From: Candidatus Promineifilum breve | GTDB lineage: Bacteria > Chloroflexota > Anaerolineae > Promineifilales > Promineifilaceae | Length of the DNA: 64,000 nt | Assembly: GCF_900066015.1 (NCBI RefSeq) | Contig: NZ_LN890655.1 | Coordinates: 3,078,726-3,142,725, forward strand | Direction: 5' to 3' | Part shown: positions 1 to 7,529 of the stretch, in pieces | Layout of the letters: each line of letters starts with the position of its first letter | Numbering within the stretch: position 1 is the first letter of the stretch | Notes under the pieces: model-generated | The model's input: the letters and a program-made list of their open reading frames with translations, nothing else | What the model was told of the DNA's origin: nothing | Databases searched by the model: none | Position numbers and translations under genes: made by a program

Positions 1-2
1 AG

Positions 3-725
3 GAGATATTGCGCTGGTATCTCGATTTCATTGCCGGCGCGCCGGAGAATATCTCCGGCTGGTTCGGCATCCATCGCGTGCCCACCGGCTCGCCGCTGCC
101 GGCCGAGCTGCATGGCGCCCACGGCTGCGTGATCACCTGGTGCTATACGGGGCCGATGGAGGCCGCCGAAGAACTCTTTCGCCCCATTCGGGCCTTGGGA
201 ACACCGGTGCTTGACCTCATGGGGCCGCTCCCGTTTCCCCAGCTCCAAAGTATGTTCGACCAGATTTACTATCCGCCCGGCTTGCAGTGGTATTGGAAAG
301 CGGACTTTTTCAAAGAAGTCAGTGATGAAGCCATCGACCTGCATCTGAAATTCGGCTCGAATCTCCCCTCCGAACTGTGCACCATGCACCTGTATCCGAT
401 CAACGGCGCTGTCCACCGCGTGGGCCAACGATCCACGGCCTTCAGCTACCGTGACGTCACGTTCGCGCAGGTGATCGTCGGCGTCGCTAGCGACCCGGCC
501 AACGTCGATAAGGTCAGCCAGTGGGCGCGCCGCTACTGGGCCGCGCTGCATCCCTACTCCGCCGGCGGGGCCTACGTCAACATGATGATGGAGGAGGGAC
601 AGGAGCGGGTCAAGGCCGCTTACCGTGACAATTATTCACGGCTGGTGGCGGTGAAGAACATCTATGATCCGTGGAACCTGTTTCACGTGAACCAGAACAT
701 CCAACCCGATACCCATAGCGGCTAG
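3..725 (+). CDS. FAD-linked oxidoreductase, C-terminal part (berberine-bridge type), 5' end outside window
   Basis: The reading frame is open from the window edge, so the N-terminal FAD-binding (PCMH-type) half lies upstream and only about 240 residues are visible. The last ~45 residues (AYRDNYSRLVAVKNIYDPWN, then LFHVNQNI) match the BBE domain that closes flavin-linked oxidoreductases of the berberine bridge/6-hydroxynicotine oxidase group. The conserved YDP-x-N-LF-x-x-NQNI signature is clear. Members oxidise alcohols, sugars or amines with bicovalently bound FAD; the substrate cannot be read from this fragment. It ends 37 bp before the convergent stop of the next gene. The TTG at position 9 is not taken as the start because the frame continues upstream. 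Confidence 0.8.
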   Translation, partial: EILRWYLDFIAGAPENISGWFGIHRVPTGSPLPAELHGAHGCVITWCYTGPMEAAEELFRPIRALGTPVLDLMGPLPFPQLQSMFDQIYYPPGLQWYWKADFFKEVSDEAIDLHLKFGSNLPSELCTMHLYPINGAVHRVGQRSTAFSYRDVTFAQVIVGVASDPANVDKVSQWARRYWAALHPYSAGGAYVNMMMEEGQERVKAAYRDNYSRLVAVKNIYDPWNLFHVNQNIQPDTHSG

Positions 726-762
726 TGTGGCCCGCCCCGGACGGTGGCAGCGGTGGGTCGGT

Positions 763-1845
763 TCAGCCGGATTCGCGCACCAGTCCGGCCTCACGCGCCA
801 GGACAATGGCCTGCGCGCGGCTGTTGACGGCCAGTTTGCTGTAGATATTGGAGATATGATTACGGACCGTCTTGGGCGTGAGCATCAGTTCCTCGGCAAT
901 CGTTTCATTGCTCACGCCCTGGGCGACCCATTTCAAAACTTCCAGCTCGCGTGGCGTTAGTTCCGGGAACAGGCGCGGCGCATTGGGGGCCGGGCGATCT
1001 TCCTGGCCGGGGCCGATAAAGGCATGCACCTCGGCCAGAAAACGCGCCCAGGCCGGCTCCACTTCCAACAAGATGTGGTTGGGGCTGTCGAGGGGCACGA
1101 AGCGAGCGCCGGGAATCAGCGCCGCCAACAGTCGTCCCTCCTCGAAGGGCACGCCGGCGTCGGCCCGGCCGTGGAGAACCAGGGTGGGGGTGGTAACCTG
1201 TCGCGCCAGATCGACCACGTCAATGTGGTAAAACGCGCGTTCCATGGTGGCCGCGTTTTCCGGGGTGGCCGAGATGCGCGCCAGTTCGTTCAGCCACTCC
1301 TTTTGCACTTCCGTCCCTTGTGGTATCTGCATGGTGGTGAATAGTTGGCGGAAGGCGGGATTCTCCTGCCCCCAGCCGATGCGGATGGCGTTGATCATGA
1401 TCTCCGCCTGCATCATCTCTTCTTCGGACAGATCGCGGTGAAAACGGCCGCGGGCATAGCCGCCATAGAGGATCAAATGACTGACCCGGTGGGGATGCCT
1501 GACGGCGTAGGCGACGGAGACCGACGCGCCCTGAGAGATGCCCAGCAGCGGGAATCGCTCCAGCCCCAGTGCATCGACGACAGCCTCCAGGTCTTGTACC
1601 CAGGCATCGAGCGAGTACTCGGTCACGTCCCAATCGGACAGGCCACAGCCCCGCTCGTCGTAGCGCACCAGCGTGTGCTGCTGGGCCAGGGCATCCAACC
1701 AGGGACGCCACACCGGGCCGTTCCAATCGTGTTCCAGATGGGTGAGGTAGTTGGCGGCCTTGACCAACGGGGGGCCACTGCCCACGGTGGCATAGGCGAT
1801 GCGAGTGCCGTCGGCTGAACGGCAGAAACGAATTTGCTGATTCAT
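763..1845 (-). CDS. Alpha/beta hydrolase fused to a LuxR-type HTH domain
   Basis: This 360-aa protein has an alpha/beta-hydrolase fold at ~1-280. The nucleophile elbow is G-I-S-Q-G (Ser104), with acid candidate Asp229 (LHGRAD) and base His257 (SPNHILL). A short Pro-rich linker follows, then a LuxR/GerE helix-turn-helix at ~296-352 (LTPRELEVLKWVAQGVSNET, then TPKTVRNHISNIYSKL). The hydrolase part resembles esterase/haloperoxidase-type enzymes. The natural reading is a transcription factor whose hydrolase-like domain senses a small ligand, or an enzyme with autoregulation; the sequence cannot decide which. The catalytic triad looks intact. The gene is transcribed alone and is convergent with the preceding oxidoreductase. 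Start is ATG at 1845. Confidence 0.85.
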   Translation of the reverse strand: MNQQIRFCRSADGTRIAYATVGSGPPLVKAANYLTHLEHDWNGPVWRPWLDALAQQHTLVRYDERGCGLSDWDVTEYSLDAWVQDLEAVVDALGLERFPLLGISQGASVSVAYAVRHPHRVSHLILYGGYARGRFHRDLSEEEMMQAEIMINAIRIGWGQENPAFRQLFTTMQIPQGTEVQKEWLNELARISATPENAATMERAFYHIDVVDLARQVTTPTLVLHGRADAGVPFEEGRLLAALIPGARFVPLDSPNHILLEVEPAWARFLAEVHAFIGPGQEDRPAPNAPRLFPELTPRELEVLKWVAQGVSNETIAEELMLTPKTVRNHISNIYSKLAVNSRAQAIVLAREAGLVRESG

Positions 1846-1893
1846 GGGCCGCGTTCCCGATATGGTCGTCAGTGTACCATACGATCGCCCGTT

Positions 1894-2844
1894 TTAAGCG
1901 AGCAATTCCTGGGCGAACGCAATCACCTCACGCGCCAGCCGCTCCCGCTCGGCCGCCCCGGTCATCATCGTATCGGCGCACAGCAGGGCCAGCCCATCCT
2001 CGGCGGCCATGCCCTCGTCCCGGCAATCGTAGATGAAGCCGTCGATCAGGTGGCCGTACGTGCGGGCCACGGCGGCGGCCGACGGCTCCAGCCCCATCTC
2101 GGCCATCATCTTGGCCGCCGGGCCTTTGATGGCCCGCCCGGCGACGATGGGCGACACGGCCACCACAGCCCGCGGCACGTCTTCGATCATGGCCCGGATG
2201 GGGTAGACGTTGAGGATGGGGTCAATGCTGACGAACGGATTGGAGGGGGCGATAATCACCACGTCGGCCGTTTCCAGGGCGCGGACGGCGGCGGCCGAGG
2301 CGCGCACGTCTTCGGGCAGGATAACCCGCCGCACGGGCGGCTGCCAGCGCTCGCGCACGAACCAGACCTGGAAGGGCAATATGTCGCCCGTGTCCGTCTC
2401 GATGAGGGTGGGGGCGGGCTGGTCGGACATGGGCAGCACGGCCGGGGCGATGCCAAACCCTTCGCATAGTCTGCTGGTGACGGCCGTCAAGGTCTCGCCG
2501 GCGTCCAGCCAGTGGGCACGGGTCAGGTGCGTCGCCAGGTCGAGATCGCCCAGGCTGAACCAGTCCGGCCCCTTCAGGCGGCCGACTTCGCTCATGGCCC
2601 GCCAACTCTCCCCGGCGCGGCCCCAGCCGGTTTCGTCGTTGGCGACGCCGGCCAGCGTGTACAGCACTGTATCCAGGTCAGGGCAAATGGTCAGGCCCAG
2701 ATGGCGGAAGTCATCGCCGGTGTTGACGATGACGGTCAGGTTCGACGGCGGCAGGACGCGGGCCAGCCCGTCGGCCAGCTTGGCCCCGCCGACGCCGCCG
2801 GCCAGGCAGACGACGCGGGGCGCGGAGGAATCAAAGGTGGTCAT
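1894..2844 (-). CDS. cofD: CofD-type 2-phospho-L-lactate (phosphoenolpyruvate) transferase
   Basis: This protein would join lactyl- or enolpyruvyl-diphosphoguanosine to the deazaflavin Fo, the first committed step of coenzyme F420 assembly in the cytoplasm. The N-terminus carries the CofD signature LAGGVGGAKLADGL (residues ~14-27), then NTGDDFRHLGL near 41-51 and the APSNPFVSI substrate loop. Length (316 aa) is normal. I chose ATG 2844 because the conserved core begins 10 residues later; an upstream in-frame start (2913) would add a poorly conserved leader. No cofC, cofE or fbiC lies in the window, so the pathway genes are dispersed. Chloroflexota and Actinobacteria commonly encode F420 genes. 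Confidence 0.9.
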   Translation of the reverse strand: MTTFDSSAPRVVCLAGGVGGAKLADGLARVLPPSNLTVIVNTGDDFRHLGLTICPDLDTVLYTLAGVANDETGWGRAGESWRAMSEVGRLKGPDWFSLGDLDLATHLTRAHWLDAGETLTAVTSRLCEGFGIAPAVLPMSDQPAPTLIETDTGDILPFQVWFVRERWQPPVRRVILPEDVRASAAAVRALETADVVIIAPSNPFVSIDPILNVYPIRAMIEDVPRAVVAVSPIVAGRAIKGPAAKMMAEMGLEPSAAAVARTYGHLIDGFIYDCRDEGMAAEDGLALLCADTMMTGAAERERLAREVIAFAQELLA

Positions 2845-2898
2845 GGTATAATTATCCGTTAGGCGGCAGCGCGCGCCACTATGCGTGTGGCATGAAGC

Positions 2899-3000
2899 GG
2901 ACACAGAGGACACAGAGGGGCACAGAGGGGCACAGAGGGCATGGAGGAAGCAGGGGTTTTCCTTTGTGCTCTCTGTGACTCCTCTGTGTCCTCTGTGTTC
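2899..3000. repeat. Intergenic imperfect hairpin repeat, CACAGAGG family (copy 1)
   Basis: The left arm is GGACACAGAGGACACAGAGG and continues with CACAGAGG units. The right arm is CCTCTGTGTCCTCTGTGTTC. Together they form a ~100-nt imperfect hairpin between divergently transcribed cofD and the META lipoprotein. Two other copies lie at 17956-18070 and 35845-35950. No open frame of its own is plausible. Confidence 0.8.
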
Positions 3001-3021
3001 CCCAGGCTAAACGGGAGCACA

Positions 3022-3873
3022 ATGATGGCTAAACGGATCTGGCGGCTGAAGAGCAACGTTATGAAGTGGTTGTTGTGGCCGGCGGTGGTGTGGCTAGGGG
3101 GATGTTCGGGCATCGGCGGCGAGGCCGCTGACTTGCCCATACTGGACACACGCTGGTTGTTGGTATCATTCAGCGACGCCACCGGCGCTCACGAGGTGCC
3201 GACCGACCCCATCCCATTCCTGGAAGTCGCCGAGGAGTGGCTGTCGTTCGACAATGGCTGCAACGAGACTTATGCCAACGCCCAGGTCGATGCGGAGCGG
3301 TTCAACATTGAGATGGTCATCATGCGCGGCACGGCCTGCGAGCGCATCAGCGCCGCGGCCACCGAACTGGAACGGACGATGGATGACGCCATCGTCAACT
3401 GGTCGACCTATACGATTGTGGGCGATGAACTGATCATTCCCTTTGAGGGTGGGGAGGCCCGTTTCAGCCGCGCCATACCGGCCAATGCGTTCGATCTGCG
3501 CGGCTTCCCGTTGCTGCAACGCGAGCCGGTGAAGCCCGATTACCTGGGCGAGGAGATCATTCGCGGCCGTCTGATTCAGGAAGACGGCTGTTTGCGCCTG
3601 CCCATCCCCGATTATTATTTTGAGTCCGGCTTTCTGCTGGTCTGGCCGGCCATCTACGCCGTGGGCTTTGATGCGGACGGGGTGGCGGTCTTCAACTTGC
3701 AAACGACGGAGCGCGTGGCCGGCGTGGGCGATGAGGTGGTGATCAGCGGCGGCCACATCGACGAAGAAATCGATCCGCTGTTGCATGACGACCTGCTGCG
3801 CCTGCCGTCGTTGCCTGCCGGTTGCGCCGGGCCATACTGGATCATGAGCGACATCTTGTCGCTGGAAGAATGA
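3022..3873 (+). CDS. META-domain lipoprotein
   Basis: The protein starts with a basic/hydrophobic signal (KWLLWPAVVWLGGC) whose LGGC lipobox suggests lipid attachment and location on the outer face of the membrane. Residues ~45-155 (LDTRWLLVSF, then LSFDNGCNETYANAQVD and MRGTACE) fit the META/HslJ fold, found in heat-shock-inducible and motility-associated secreted proteins. The second half (~160-283) is not recognised. ATG 3022 has a GGAG-like site just upstream; ATG 3061, directly at the signal peptide, is an alternative start. The stop overlaps the start of the chromate transporter (ATGA), which suggests translational coupling. The function of the META domain is poorly defined. Confidence 0.7.
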   Translation: MMAKRIWRLKSNVMKWLLWPAVVWLGGCSGIGGEAADLPILDTRWLLVSFSDATGAHEVPTDPIPFLEVAEEWLSFDNGCNETYANAQVDAERFNIEMVIMRGTACERISAAATELERTMDDAIVNWSTYTIVGDELIIPFEGGEARFSRAIPANAFDLRGFPLLQREPVKPDYLGEEIIRGRLIQEDGCLRLPIPDYYFESGFLLVWPAIYAVGFDADGVAVFNLQTTERVAGVGDEVVISGGHIDEEIDPLLHDDLLRLPSLPAGCAGPYWIMSDILSLEE

Positions 3874-5120
3874 GTCCCAGCCAAGAGCCAAACCCTATGA
3901 CGACAGAGCCTGCCGTCGACGAAATCACTTACAAGGCCCCGCATGAATCTTACGGCCGCTTGTTCCTGCGCTTCCTGCATTTTGGCTTCCTGGCCTGGGG
4001 TGGCCCCGTCGCCCAAATCGCGATGATCCGTCAGGAACTGGTGGACGAGGAGCAGTGGGTTAGCCGCGAGCGCTTCAACCGCGTCTTGGGCGTCTATCAA
4101 GTCCTGCCCGGCCCGGAAGCTTCCGAACTGTGTGTCTACTTCGGCATGTTGTCGCGCGGCCGCTTCGGTGGGTTGGTGGCCGGGCTGGGTTTTATGTTAC
4201 CCGGGTTTGTCCTGATGCTGCTGCTCGCCTGGTTCTACGTGAGCTACGGGATCGCATCGCCCGTTTTTGCGGCGGCTTTCCTGGGGATGCAGGCCGCGGT
4301 CGGGGCGTTGATCGTTCGCGCCGTCCACCGCATCGGCAGCCACGTTCTGCTCAATCGTTGGCTGTGGGGCATTGCGGTCAGCGCGGCCGTGGCCCATTTT
4401 GCCGGTATCCATTTTCTGATCATTTTAGCCGTCGCGGGCGTGGTCTATCTGCTGGTCGAGGAGCGCCAACCGGGCTGGGCGGGGCTGCTTCTCGGCGCGG
4501 GTGCGCTCGTGGCGATCGTTCTGCTCGCCATGCGTCTGAGCGCCGCGCGGGATGCGATGGCTACGGCCAATGTCGTGGCTCAGACCGCTCCGTCCACCCT
4601 GGCCCTGTTCTGGTTGGGGTTGCGCAGCGGCCTGTTGACCTTCGGCGGCGCCTACACGGTGATCCCCTATCTGCGCAACGAGGCGGTTGTGGTCAGCGGC
4701 TGGATGACCGACGGCCAGTTCCTCGACGGGCTGGCGCTGGCCGGTATATTGCCCGCGCCGCTGGTTATCTTCGGAACGTTTGTGGGCTATCTGGGTGGCG
4801 CGTTGCCCGGCGCGCTGGCCATGACGCTGGGTATTTTCCTGCCCGCTTTCGCGATTACTTTAACCGGCCACGAGTTACTGGAAAAAGTTGTCGAGAACAA
4901 GGCGCTGCACGGCATCCTCGATGGCGTGACCGCCGGGGTCGTCGGCCTGATCGCCGCGACGGCTGTGGTGCTGCTCCGCGATGCCATAACCGGCTGGTTG
5001 GCCGTGCTGATTTTTGTCGGCGGCCTGATTGTGCTCTTTCGCTGGAATTCAAAAGCCAGCGTGCCGGCTGTGGTGCTGGGGGCCGCGCTCGTTGGGCTTT
5101 TGGTCTACTTTCTGGCGTGA
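3870..5120 (+). CDS. chrA: ChrA-type chromate transporter
   Basis: This long-form CHR protein (~416 aa) has two homologous halves, each starting with the family motif: FGFLAWGGPVAQIAMIRQEL near residues 33-52, and GLLTFGGAYTVIPYLRNEAV in the second half. About ten hydrophobic segments follow. PGPEASELCVYFGML and ILPAPLVIFGTFVGY match the conserved second motif of each half. Family members export chromate, probably by proton antiport; some transport other oxyanions. The start at 3870 overlaps the upstream stop by four bases; ATG 3897 is an alternative. No chrB or chrC regulator is adjacent, so substrate identity rests on family membership alone. Confidence 0.85.
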   Translation: MSPSQEPNPMTTEPAVDEITYKAPHESYGRLFLRFLHFGFLAWGGPVAQIAMIRQELVDEEQWVSRERFNRVLGVYQVLPGPEASELCVYFGMLSRGRFGGLVAGLGFMLPGFVLMLLLAWFYVSYGIASPVFAAAFLGMQAAVGALIVRAVHRIGSHVLLNRWLWGIAVSAAVAHFAGIHFLIILAVAGVVYLLVEERQPGWAGLLLGAGALVAIVLLAMRLSAARDAMATANVVAQTAPSTLALFWLGLRSGLLTFGGAYTVIPYLRNEAVVVSGWMTDGQFLDGLALAGILPAPLVIFGTFVGYLGGALPGALAMTLGIFLPAFAITLTGHELLEKVVENKALHGILDGVTAGVVGLIAATAVVLLRDAITGWLAVLIFVGGLIVLFRWNSKASVPAVVLGAALVGLLVYFLA

Positions 5121-5150
5121 ATCGCCGGCGGTTCTCGACCGGGGGCCGCC

Positions 5151-6329
5151 CTATGCCAACACGTAGCGGCCCGCCGCCTCGGCCATGATCGCCACGCCGT
5201 CAACCATGGCCCGCTCGTCAAAGTCGAAGCGCGGGTGATGGTGCGGGTACTGCGTCGCCAAATCGCCGTTGCTGCAACCGACGAAGAAGTAGCAGCCGGG
5301 AATCTCTTGCAGGATGAAGCCCATATCCTCGGCGGCCATGGTGCGGTGCTCCAGGATATTCTCGGCCCCCAGCACGCGCTCGGCCGCGGCGCGCACCACG
5401 GCCGTCGGCTCCGGCGCGTTGTGGACGGCGGCCACAATGGCCACCGTCTCCATCGTTGCCCGGCAGCCGAAGGCGGTGGCCACACTGGTCGCCATCTCCA
5501 GGATGCGCCGGTAGACCATGCGGTGGGTGGCCGTGTCATAGCTGCGCACCGTGCCCTTCAGGATGGCCCGCTCGGGGATAACATTGAAGGTCGTCCCGGC
5601 CGAGAACTCGCCGATGGAGACGACAACGCTGTCATTGGGGTTGGTGTTGCGGCTGACGATGCTCTGCAGGGCAGTGACGATCTGGGCCGCGGCGACGATC
5701 GGGTCGGTCGCCAGATGGGGCGCGGCCCCGTGGCCGCCCCGCCCCTCAACGGTCAGGGTGAAGACGCTGGACGAAGCCATCGCCGGGCCATCGACCACCC
5801 GCGCCTGCCCCACGTGGACGGGTGACCAGAGGTGCATCGCCAGGGCTACGTCCGGCCGCGGGTTTTCCAGCACCCCGCCGGCCATCACCGCCAGCGCGCC
5901 GCCCAAGCCTTCCTCGGCCGGCTGAAAGAGAAACTTGAGTGAGCCGGCCATCTGATCCTGACGCCGCACAAACAGGTCGGCCAGCGCCAGCCCCATCGAG
6001 ACGTGGCCGTCGTGGCCGCAGGCGTGCATGACGCCCGGCCTGGTGGAGATGTAGGCGTTGCTGCTCTCCTCCTGAATGGGCAGGGCGTCCATATCGAAGC
6101 GCAGCAGCACATTGGGGCCGGGGCGCGCCCCCTCCAGCAGGGCCACCACGCCCGTTTGGCCGACGCCGGTCTGCACTTCCAGCCCCAGGCCGGTCAGCGT
6201 CTCGGCCACGATGCCGGCCGTGCGCACTTCCTGGAACCCCAGTTCGGGGTGGCGGTGCAGATCGCGGCGAACACGCACCAGGTCGTCATAGAGAGCGGCA
6301 GCTTCGCGTTTAAAATCGGGAATGGTCAT
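5151..6329 (-). CDS. M20-family amidohydrolase (hippurate / N-acyl-amino acid hydrolase type)
   Basis: This 392-aa enzyme belongs to peptidase family M20D and would release amino acids from N-acyl or aryl-amide conjugates. Visible landmarks are RRDLHRHPELGFQE (21-34), the metal-binding DMDALP (79-84) and HACGHDGH (102-109), the EEGLGGA region, and GRGGHGAAPH in the dimerisation domain. All metal ligands expected for the di-metal site appear present. ATG 6329 directly precedes the conserved core; a longer upstream frame lacks conservation. It is convergent with chrA, 30 bp apart. Annotated relatives include HipO, IAA-Ala hydrolase and amidohydrolase; the substrate is unknown. Confidence 0.88.
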   Translation of the reverse strand: MTIPDFKREAAALYDDLVRVRRDLHRHPELGFQEVRTAGIVAETLTGLGLEVQTGVGQTGVVALLEGARPGPNVLLRFDMDALPIQEESSNAYISTRPGVMHACGHDGHVSMGLALADLFVRRQDQMAGSLKFLFQPAEEGLGGALAVMAGGVLENPRPDVALAMHLWSPVHVGQARVVDGPAMASSSVFTLTVEGRGGHGAAPHLATDPIVAAAQIVTALQSIVSRNTNPNDSVVVSIGEFSAGTTFNVIPERAILKGTVRSYDTATHRMVYRRILEMATSVATAFGCRATMETVAIVAAVHNAPEPTAVVRAAAERVLGAENILEHRTMAAEDMGFILQEIPGCYFFVGCSNGDLATQYPHHHPRFDFDERAMVDGVAIMAEAAGRYVLA

Positions 6330-6412
6330 TCTATTTATCGCTTGTTTGGGTTGACGGACAAGCGATCCTTTCCTCGATCTTAGCTGGTGAGTATTAAAGA
6401 GTAGATTACAAC

Positions 6413-6446
6413 AGGTGCGATGCACTTTCCGAAGTGCGTCGCACCT
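6413..6446. repeat. 34-bp hairpin repeat flanking the SH3 gene (copy 1)
   Basis: AGGTGCGATGCACTT and AAGTGCGTCGCACCT form a 15-bp stem with one mismatch around the loop TCCG. A near-identical copy lies on the other side of the SH3 gene at 6806-6839. This copy lies just downstream of the SH3 gene's stop and could act in termination. Confidence 0.85.
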
Positions 6447-6453
6447 TGCCCCC

Positions 6454-6792
6454 TTACCCGTGCACAAGACAATGGAGCGGCGCCCACCCCACGCGCCCAT
6501 CGGCCGCGGTAGCCCACAGCCAACCACTTACCACGACTGCGCCGCTAACCACGTCGCCCGGTTCCAGCGCCAATTCGGCGGCGGTGTAATCGTGCAACAA
6601 AGTGCCATTGCCCCCATCCATACGCAACCAGCTTTCGGGAACCCAGCCCTCACGCCCGTCGCCCGCCGTGGCCCACACCCAGCCGGGGAACTCGTCATCG
6701 CGGCGGCCGAGGGTCAGCCGGTCGCCGGCCGCGCCACGGATGGGGTCGGGGTAGTGGACTGACCAGGGTTCAACGGCGCGGTAGGTGGTCAT
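6454..6792 (-). CDS. Small double SH3-like domain protein
   Basis: This 112-aa soluble protein has two tandem SH3-like beta barrels. Each contains a W-x-W-A-T-A-x-D-G-R-x-GW core (FPGWVWATAGDGREGWVPES near residues 35-55 and GWLWATAADGRVGWAP near the end), and it lacks a signal peptide or membrane segment. Bacterial SH3 proteins of this size are predicted to bind peptides or ligands, but none is well characterised. ATG 6792 is preferred over the upstream in-frame ATG at 6813, which begins inside the hairpin repeat. Both ends of the gene are bounded by copies of the same 34-bp hairpin, so it forms a cassette-like unit. Confidence 0.7.
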   Translation of the reverse strand: MTTYRAVEPWSVHYPDPIRGAAGDRLTLGRRDDEFPGWVWATAGDGREGWVPESWLRMDGGNGTLLHDYTAAELALEPGDVVSGAVVVSGWLWATAADGRVGWAPLHCLVHG

Positions 6793-6805
6793 GTTCGTCT
6801 CGTCC

Positions 6806-6839
6806 AGGTGCAACGCACTTCAGAAAGTGCGTCGCACCT
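6806..6839. repeat. 34-bp hairpin repeat flanking the SH3 gene (copy 2)
   Basis: AGGTGCAACGCACTT and AAGTGCGTCGCACCT form a 15-bp stem with one mismatch around the loop CAGA. Its right arm is identical to that of the copy at 6413-6446. The last bases overlap the stop codon of the neighbouring antitoxin gene. Confidence 0.85.
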
Positions 6840-7197
6840 ATTCGTTATAGGGTTCGCGTTCCTCATGCACCGCGTACTCCACCGCAGCCGGCATCGTCCG
6901 CGGTCGTTCGACCAGCCGCCCGGTGACGTATTTGTGCAGGATACTCGCCATCAGGGTTTGGTAGGGCAGGCCTTCTTCCAGGGCGATAGTCTGGAGAGCG
7001 GCGAGGTCTGCGGTCGTGAGGCGAATGTTGACGCGGCGGTCTTTGCGCAAGGTGGCAGCAGCAGCGGCTTTAAGGCGAGCGATGACGACTTCCTTATCGA
7101 CAACGGGAACTAATTGCCCGCTCTCATATGCTTCGAGAATTTCCCGCTCTTCCTCATCGAGTTGCAGATCATCTATTTCCATCTCATCCATTTTCAT
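6838..7197 (-). CDS. Antitoxin of a BrnT/BrnA-like toxin-antitoxin pair
   Basis: This 119-aa protein has an acidic N-terminus (DDLQLDEEEREILEAYESGQ) and a C-terminal half resembling ribbon-helix-helix DNA-binding antitoxins (VNIRLTTADLAALQTIALEE, then GLPYQTLMASILHKYV). It begins three bases after the stop of the upstream gene, in the toxin-first order typical of BrnT/BrnA systems. It is expected to bind and neutralise the toxin and to repress the operon. The stop codon TAG is formed at the edge of a hairpin repeat. No closer family name is claimed. Confidence 0.75.
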   Translation of the reverse strand: MKMDEMEIDDLQLDEEEREILEAYESGQLVPVVDKEVVIARLKAAAAATLRKDRRVNIRLTTADLAALQTIALEEGLPYQTLMASILHKYVTGRLVERPRTMPAAVEYAVHEEREPYNE

Positions 7198-7200
7198 TTA

Positions 7201-7482
7201 TCACTCCCGTTTAAGATATTTCCGCTTGGCCTTACGACTTGGGACAATCGTCTTTAGAAAAAATTGGCCGTTTTGTTCCATAAATGGCACAAGATAAACG
7301 TAATCATCAATCTGGATTACGAATATTTGCTGTCCTGGATATCGTTCCTGATTGGGATGATCATATACGTCAAGAATGTCATTCCCTAGGATAGAAGGCA
7401 CAACTCTTTCAAAAGCTATACCGCGATTTCTCTGCAACCACTGATCCTTTTCGTCGTTCCATTGAATATTCTCTATCTTCAT
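7201..7482 (-). CDS. BrnT/DUF497-like RNase toxin
   Basis: This 93-aa protein opens with IQWNDEKDQWLQRNRGIAFE, which follows the pattern of BrnT toxins (W-D-x-x-K ... N ... H/R-G-I-x-F-E-x-A). It ends with a basic tail (VPSRKAKRKYLKRE). BrnT toxins are RelE-fold ribonucleases that block translation. Here the usual C-terminal catalytic pattern is less clear, and the middle (YVYLVPFMEQNGQFFLKTIV) fits the related 'toxin' subgroup. It is the first gene of a two-gene operon with the antitoxin. The local base composition is more AT-rich than its neighbours, suggesting recent transfer. Confidence 0.72.
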   Translation of the reverse strand: MKIENIQWNDEKDQWLQRNRGIAFERVVPSILGNDILDVYDHPNQERYPGQQIFVIQIDDYVYLVPFMEQNGQFFLKTIVPSRKAKRKYLKRE

Positions 7483-7529
7483 ACTTTATCACAATGTGTG
7501 CCTAATGGCAACGCCCCCCCCCATTTGTT

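Noticed and set aside
727-960. Small plus-strand open frame after the oxidoreductase
   Set aside because: It is antisense to the LuxR domain of the hydrolase gene, with no ribosome site or recognisable fold.
4130-5188. 352-aa Arg-rich open frame within chrA
   Set aside because: Composition (very high Arg/Gly) and full overlap with the conserved ChrA frame mark it as a shadow of high-GC coding sequence.
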